Source of the DNA: Nocardia pseudobrasiliensis NBRC 108224
Lineage (GTDB): Bacteria > Actinomycetota > Actinomycetes > Mycobacteriales > Mycobacteriaceae
Direction of reading: 5' to 3'
Assembly: GCF_001613105.1 (NCBI RefSeq)
Contig: NZ_BDBS01000024.1
Location: 62,001-126,000, forward strand
Length of the DNA stretch: 64,000 nt
Position numbers and translations under genes: made by a program. Shown here one piece after another: positions 61,771-64,000 of this stretch (the stretch's first letter is position 1; each line of letters begins with the position of its first letter). A model generated the notes under the pieces. That model worked only from the letters and a program-made list of their open reading frames with translations, had not been told where the DNA came from and did not search any database.

Positions 61771-62379
61771 TCAGCCGCGGATGCGGCCGACATAGGGAAC
61801 GAATCGGCCGACCCGGCCCGCGTAGTCGAGGTAGTCGCGGGGGTGTGCGCGGCGCAGATAGGGCTCCTCGACCGCGCGGACCAGCAGTTCGACCGTGATC
61901 GTCAGCAGGATCAGTCCGGCCACCGACAAGACATTGGGCACCATCAGGGTCAGGCCGAAGGCGGTGAGCAGGATGGCCGCGAAGATCGGATTGCGGATGA
62001 CGCCGAATATGCCGGTCGTCACCAGGGCGGTGCGCTCCTGCTCGTCCACGCCGATCCGCCACGAATTGCCCATGGCCAGTTGGCAACCCAGTGTGGCGGC
62101 GATTCCGGCCACGGCGATGACCGCCCCGGCCAGCCGGAGGCCGGGCTGATCCAGCGGACCGATCAGCGGCATCGCCCCGGTCAGATCGACGATCGCGCCC
62201 GCGATCGCGAGCACCGCCACGAGATGGAAGCAGCGTTCGCCCCACCACTGGGTGGTGAAGCGTCCCGGTGCGCGGATTCCGGTCTCGCCGGTGCGGCGCA
62301 CCGCGATCAGAATGCGTACTCCGAAGGCCACCACCAGCCACACCAGGAAAAGTACGAGGGCGGTGATCGTCGTCAGCAT
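61771..62379 (-). CDS. ICMT-type methyltransferase-like membrane protein
   Basis: ATG 62379 has GGAG seven bases upstream; 202 residues. Five to six helices are seen (TALVLFLVWLVVAFGVRILI). The family segment ALVTTGIFGVIRNPIFAAIL, followed by EEPYLRRAHPRDYLDYAGRV, matches isoprenylcysteine carboxyl methyltransferase and phospholipid methyltransferase-type proteins. The substrate is not known. It is convergent with the deaminase gene, three bases between stops. Confidence 0.8.
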   Translation of the reverse strand: MLTTITALVLFLVWLVVAFGVRILIAVRRTGETGIRAPGRFTTQWWGERCFHLVAVLAIAGAIVDLTGAMPLIGPLDQPGLRLAGAVIAVAGIAATLGCQLAMGNSWRIGVDEQERTALVTTGIFGVIRNPIFAAILLTAFGLTLMVPNVLSVAGLILLTITVELLVRAVEEPYLRRAHPRDYLDYAGRVGRFVPYVGRIRG

Positions 62380-62392
62380 GCTCGAACTCCTG

Positions 62393-63598
62393 TCATTCGA
62401 CCGGCGCTTCATCCGGGCGCACCCCGTCGGACCGCAGGGCGCGCAGGGTTTCGGTCACGATCGGCGAGTGGGCGTAGGCGTGGCTGACCAGGGTCAGCCA
62501 CGCGATCTCGCTGGCGCTGTCGCTGCCGCCGCGACCGGTGGCGGCGGAAATCGCGGCCTGCGCGGGCAGGTCACCGAGTCGCACCCGCACGGCCGCCTTG
62601 ATTTCGGCGGCCTCCACGACCGCCGCGCGCTCGATATCGCCGAGTCCGGCCTGTTCGGCGAGGCGGCGCGCATGCTGTTCCGCGGCGGGATGGGTGTAGG
62701 CGCGCAGTGCGAGCTGACCGTCGCGGATCTCGGCCAGTCGACGGGTGGTGCGCAGCTTGAGATCCCACCACGGAGCCTCGATGGGCGAGGCCAATTCCGG
62801 TGCGGCCGTGCGGATATCGCGCCACAGCGGCCGCAGGGCGCGGTATTCGCCGATGCGCGCGAGCAGATCGGTGGTGCGTTCCCCCGCGGCGGGCAGTGTG
62901 TATCCGAGACAGCCGATGAAGATGCCGAGGGCGGCCAGGCTGGGACTGATCTCGGTGTCGAGGCGATCGAAATCGGTGACATCGAACCAGCGGGCCACCA
63001 CCGCGATCATGCGGACCACGATGGAGACCACGCCGAACAGTCCGGAAAGCCCCACCAGATACAACCCCCGGCGCAGCCACGGCCGCCCGGTCACGCGGGC
63101 GGCGGCCACCGCGCTGTATACGAAATCGCCCGCGGCGAAGGCGAAGACGAGGTTGTAGAGGACGATCAGCTCGGCCAGCCACGGGGCCTTCGCATAATAG
63201 ATGTCGAAGTCGACGGGACGTTCCGCCGACGCGTCGCCCGCGAAGAACAGCGCCACCAGCGCCAGCGCGATCACCGCGTAACCGATCATCCGCACCCGGA
63301 TCTTGCGACCGATCTCGGCGGGCGAGCGCTGCCAGACCAGAATGACCGCCTGGATCGCCCCGGCCAGCGCGATGAGCAGGATGTAGACGATCAGCCCGGC
63401 CAGATTCGGAATTCCGGTGACGCGGTTGACGAATCGAACCGACGGCGGCGGAACGCAGACGCAGACCGCGGTCCAGACCGACATCGCGGCGAGGACGGCC
63501 CAGCGCTGCAGGCTGGGATCGCGACGCAGCTGATCGACCTTGTAGGCCAGGGCGATCATGCTGACCACGGCCGCGGCGTAGAACAGACCGCTATACAC
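62393..63598 (-). CDS. MAB_1171c-type membrane protein
   Basis: GTG 63598 gives 401 residues. An N-terminal half with about seven helices (YSGLFYAAAVVSMIALAYKV; AVCVCVPPPSVRFVNRVTGI; LIVYILLIALAGAIQAVILV) is followed by a soluble helical half. This layout fits the MAB_1171c family, commonly adjacent to an ImmA/IrrE-type peptidase in actinobacteria. It overlaps the next gene upstream (the peptidase) by eight bases. Role unknown. Confidence 0.8.
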   Translation of the reverse strand: MYSGLFYAAAVVSMIALAYKVDQLRRDPSLQRWAVLAAMSVWTAVCVCVPPPSVRFVNRVTGIPNLAGLIVYILLIALAGAIQAVILVWQRSPAEIGRKIRVRMIGYAVIALALVALFFAGDASAERPVDFDIYYAKAPWLAELIVLYNLVFAFAAGDFVYSAVAAARVTGRPWLRRGLYLVGLSGLFGVVSIVVRMIAVVARWFDVTDFDRLDTEISPSLAALGIFIGCLGYTLPAAGERTTDLLARIGEYRALRPLWRDIRTAAPELASPIEAPWWDLKLRTTRRLAEIRDGQLALRAYTHPAAEQHARRLAEQAGLGDIERAAVVEAAEIKAAVRVRLGDLPAQAAISAATGRGGSDSASEIAWLTLVSHAYAHSPIVTETLRALRSDGVRPDEAPVE

Positions 63599-63998
63599 GA
63601 TCGTCCGCCTGCGGCAGTCCGAAGACAGTCTCCATACGATGCACCGCGGCGGCGTCGGAATCCTGTACCGGCCAATGCCGTTCGGGTAGCCATCTGCTGA
63701 CCTGGGTCAGTAGGTGGGCGGCGAACATCTCGGCCTGCACCTCGGCCGGTCCGTGGCACTGTTCGGATCTTTTGGCCATGATGCGTTGCACCGCACTGGG
63801 ATCCAGATTCGGCAGTAGCAGATGCGGTGCGTCGGCCTCCAGTAGCGGCGTCTGATCGTGTTCGTGGATCAGGTGGCCGGTCTCGTGGCAGAAGATCACC
63901 AGTTGATGCCAGGGGCTGGTGTCCTTCTCGTAGAAGATGTAATGGGCGTCGTCGGCGTGCACCCACAGTCCGAAGACGACCTCGCCCTGGGAGGCCGG
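63591..63998 (-). CDS. ImmA/IrrE-type metallopeptidase (5' truncated by window edge)
   Basis: At least 135 residues; the frame is open to the right edge and the start is outside. GTG 63962 lies inside the frame and is not the likely start. The zinc motif is IFCHETGHLIHEHD (HExxH), followed by a C-terminal region ending in a VHRMETVFGLPQADD segment. Such peptidases usually cleave or inactivate an XRE-type repressor. Together with the MAB_1171c gene it forms a coupled pair. Confidence 0.88.
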   Translation of the reverse strand, partial: PASQGEVVFGLWVHADDAHYIFYEKDTSPWHQLVIFCHETGHLIHEHDQTPLLEADAPHLLLPNLDPSAVQRIMAKRSEQCHGPAEVQAEMFAAHLLTQVSRWLPERHWPVQDSDAAAVHRMETVFGLPQADDRV

Positions 63999-64000
63999 GA

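Noticed and set aside
1..64000. rRNA genes, CRISPR arrays, retron or reverse-transcriptase systems
   Set aside because: No sequence or protein sign of any of these was seen on either strand.

Overview
The window looks like chromosome of a mycolic-acid actinomycete, most likely Nocardia or a close relative. The reading frames are very GC-rich with many GTG and TTG starts. The gene set is typical of the group: two MmpL transporters, a wax-ester-synthase/DGAT-like acyltransferase, a mycothiol-dependent maleylpyruvate-isomerase-fold enzyme, an F420-type luciferase-like oxidoreductase, actinobacterial QcrB, DUF397 and MAB_1171c proteins. The genus is inferred from gene content, not from a marker-gene comparison.

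Bases 1-17664 are the late right-hand part of a siphovirus-type prophage, all on the + strand. The order is tape measure (cut by the left edge, carrying two predicted murein hydrolase domains), distal tail protein, Gp37-like tail protein, gene-29-like protein, an M23+GH25 endolysin, an r1t-type holin, a second membrane/coiled-coil protein, and a run of minor tail and fibre proteins joined by 1-4 base stop/start overlaps. The distal end is unusual: three paralogous genes, each an internal duplication of a roughly 90-residue module, interleaved with a six-repeat NHL beta-propeller, a 246-aa unknown and a 69-aa small protein. A perfect 15-bp hairpin ends the operon.

Bases 17665-24980 are a mosaic edge: an IS256-type transposase remnant with an in-frame internal deletion, a small HAD protein, a DUF732-like lipoprotein, a second NHL propeller in the opposite orientation, two decayed genes, a tyrosine integrase with three direct repeats upstream of it, and a cytosine-C5 methyltransferase plus Vsr endonuclease pair.

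Bases 25000-33650 are chromosomal: DUF998, a DinB/MDMPI-like protein, a heterodimeric ABC exporter, a glycolipid-binding-domain protein, tyrA, and the tadA-associated protein with tadA next to tRNA-Ser(CGA). Downstream of that tRNA lies a decayed integrase and regulator remnant, so this tRNA has been an integration site. Then come a coupled pair of small genes, an EF-hand protein coupled to hppD, an alpha/beta hydrolase, and a TetR gene divergent from a Tat-exported FAD oxidoreductase, followed by an LLM oxidoreductase.

Bases 41767-47794 hold two MmpL genes on the minus strand, divergent from a TetR gene across two near-identical palindromes, with an Rrf2 gene overlapping the TetR gene. A second heterodimeric ABC exporter follows. 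Bases 51562-55971 group tgt, a queuosine-precursor transporter of the YhhQ type and gluQ, which suggests queuine or preQ salvage and further glutamylation of the modified tRNA. The right end carries DUF309, an orphan DUF397 gene with a cluster of GTGCAC sites, a qcrB with no qcrC/qcrA beside it, an acyltransferase-like gene, a small secreted protein, an adenosine/adenine deaminase, an ICMT-like protein, and an overlapping MAB_1171c membrane protein and ImmA/IrrE-type metallopeptidase cut by the right edge.
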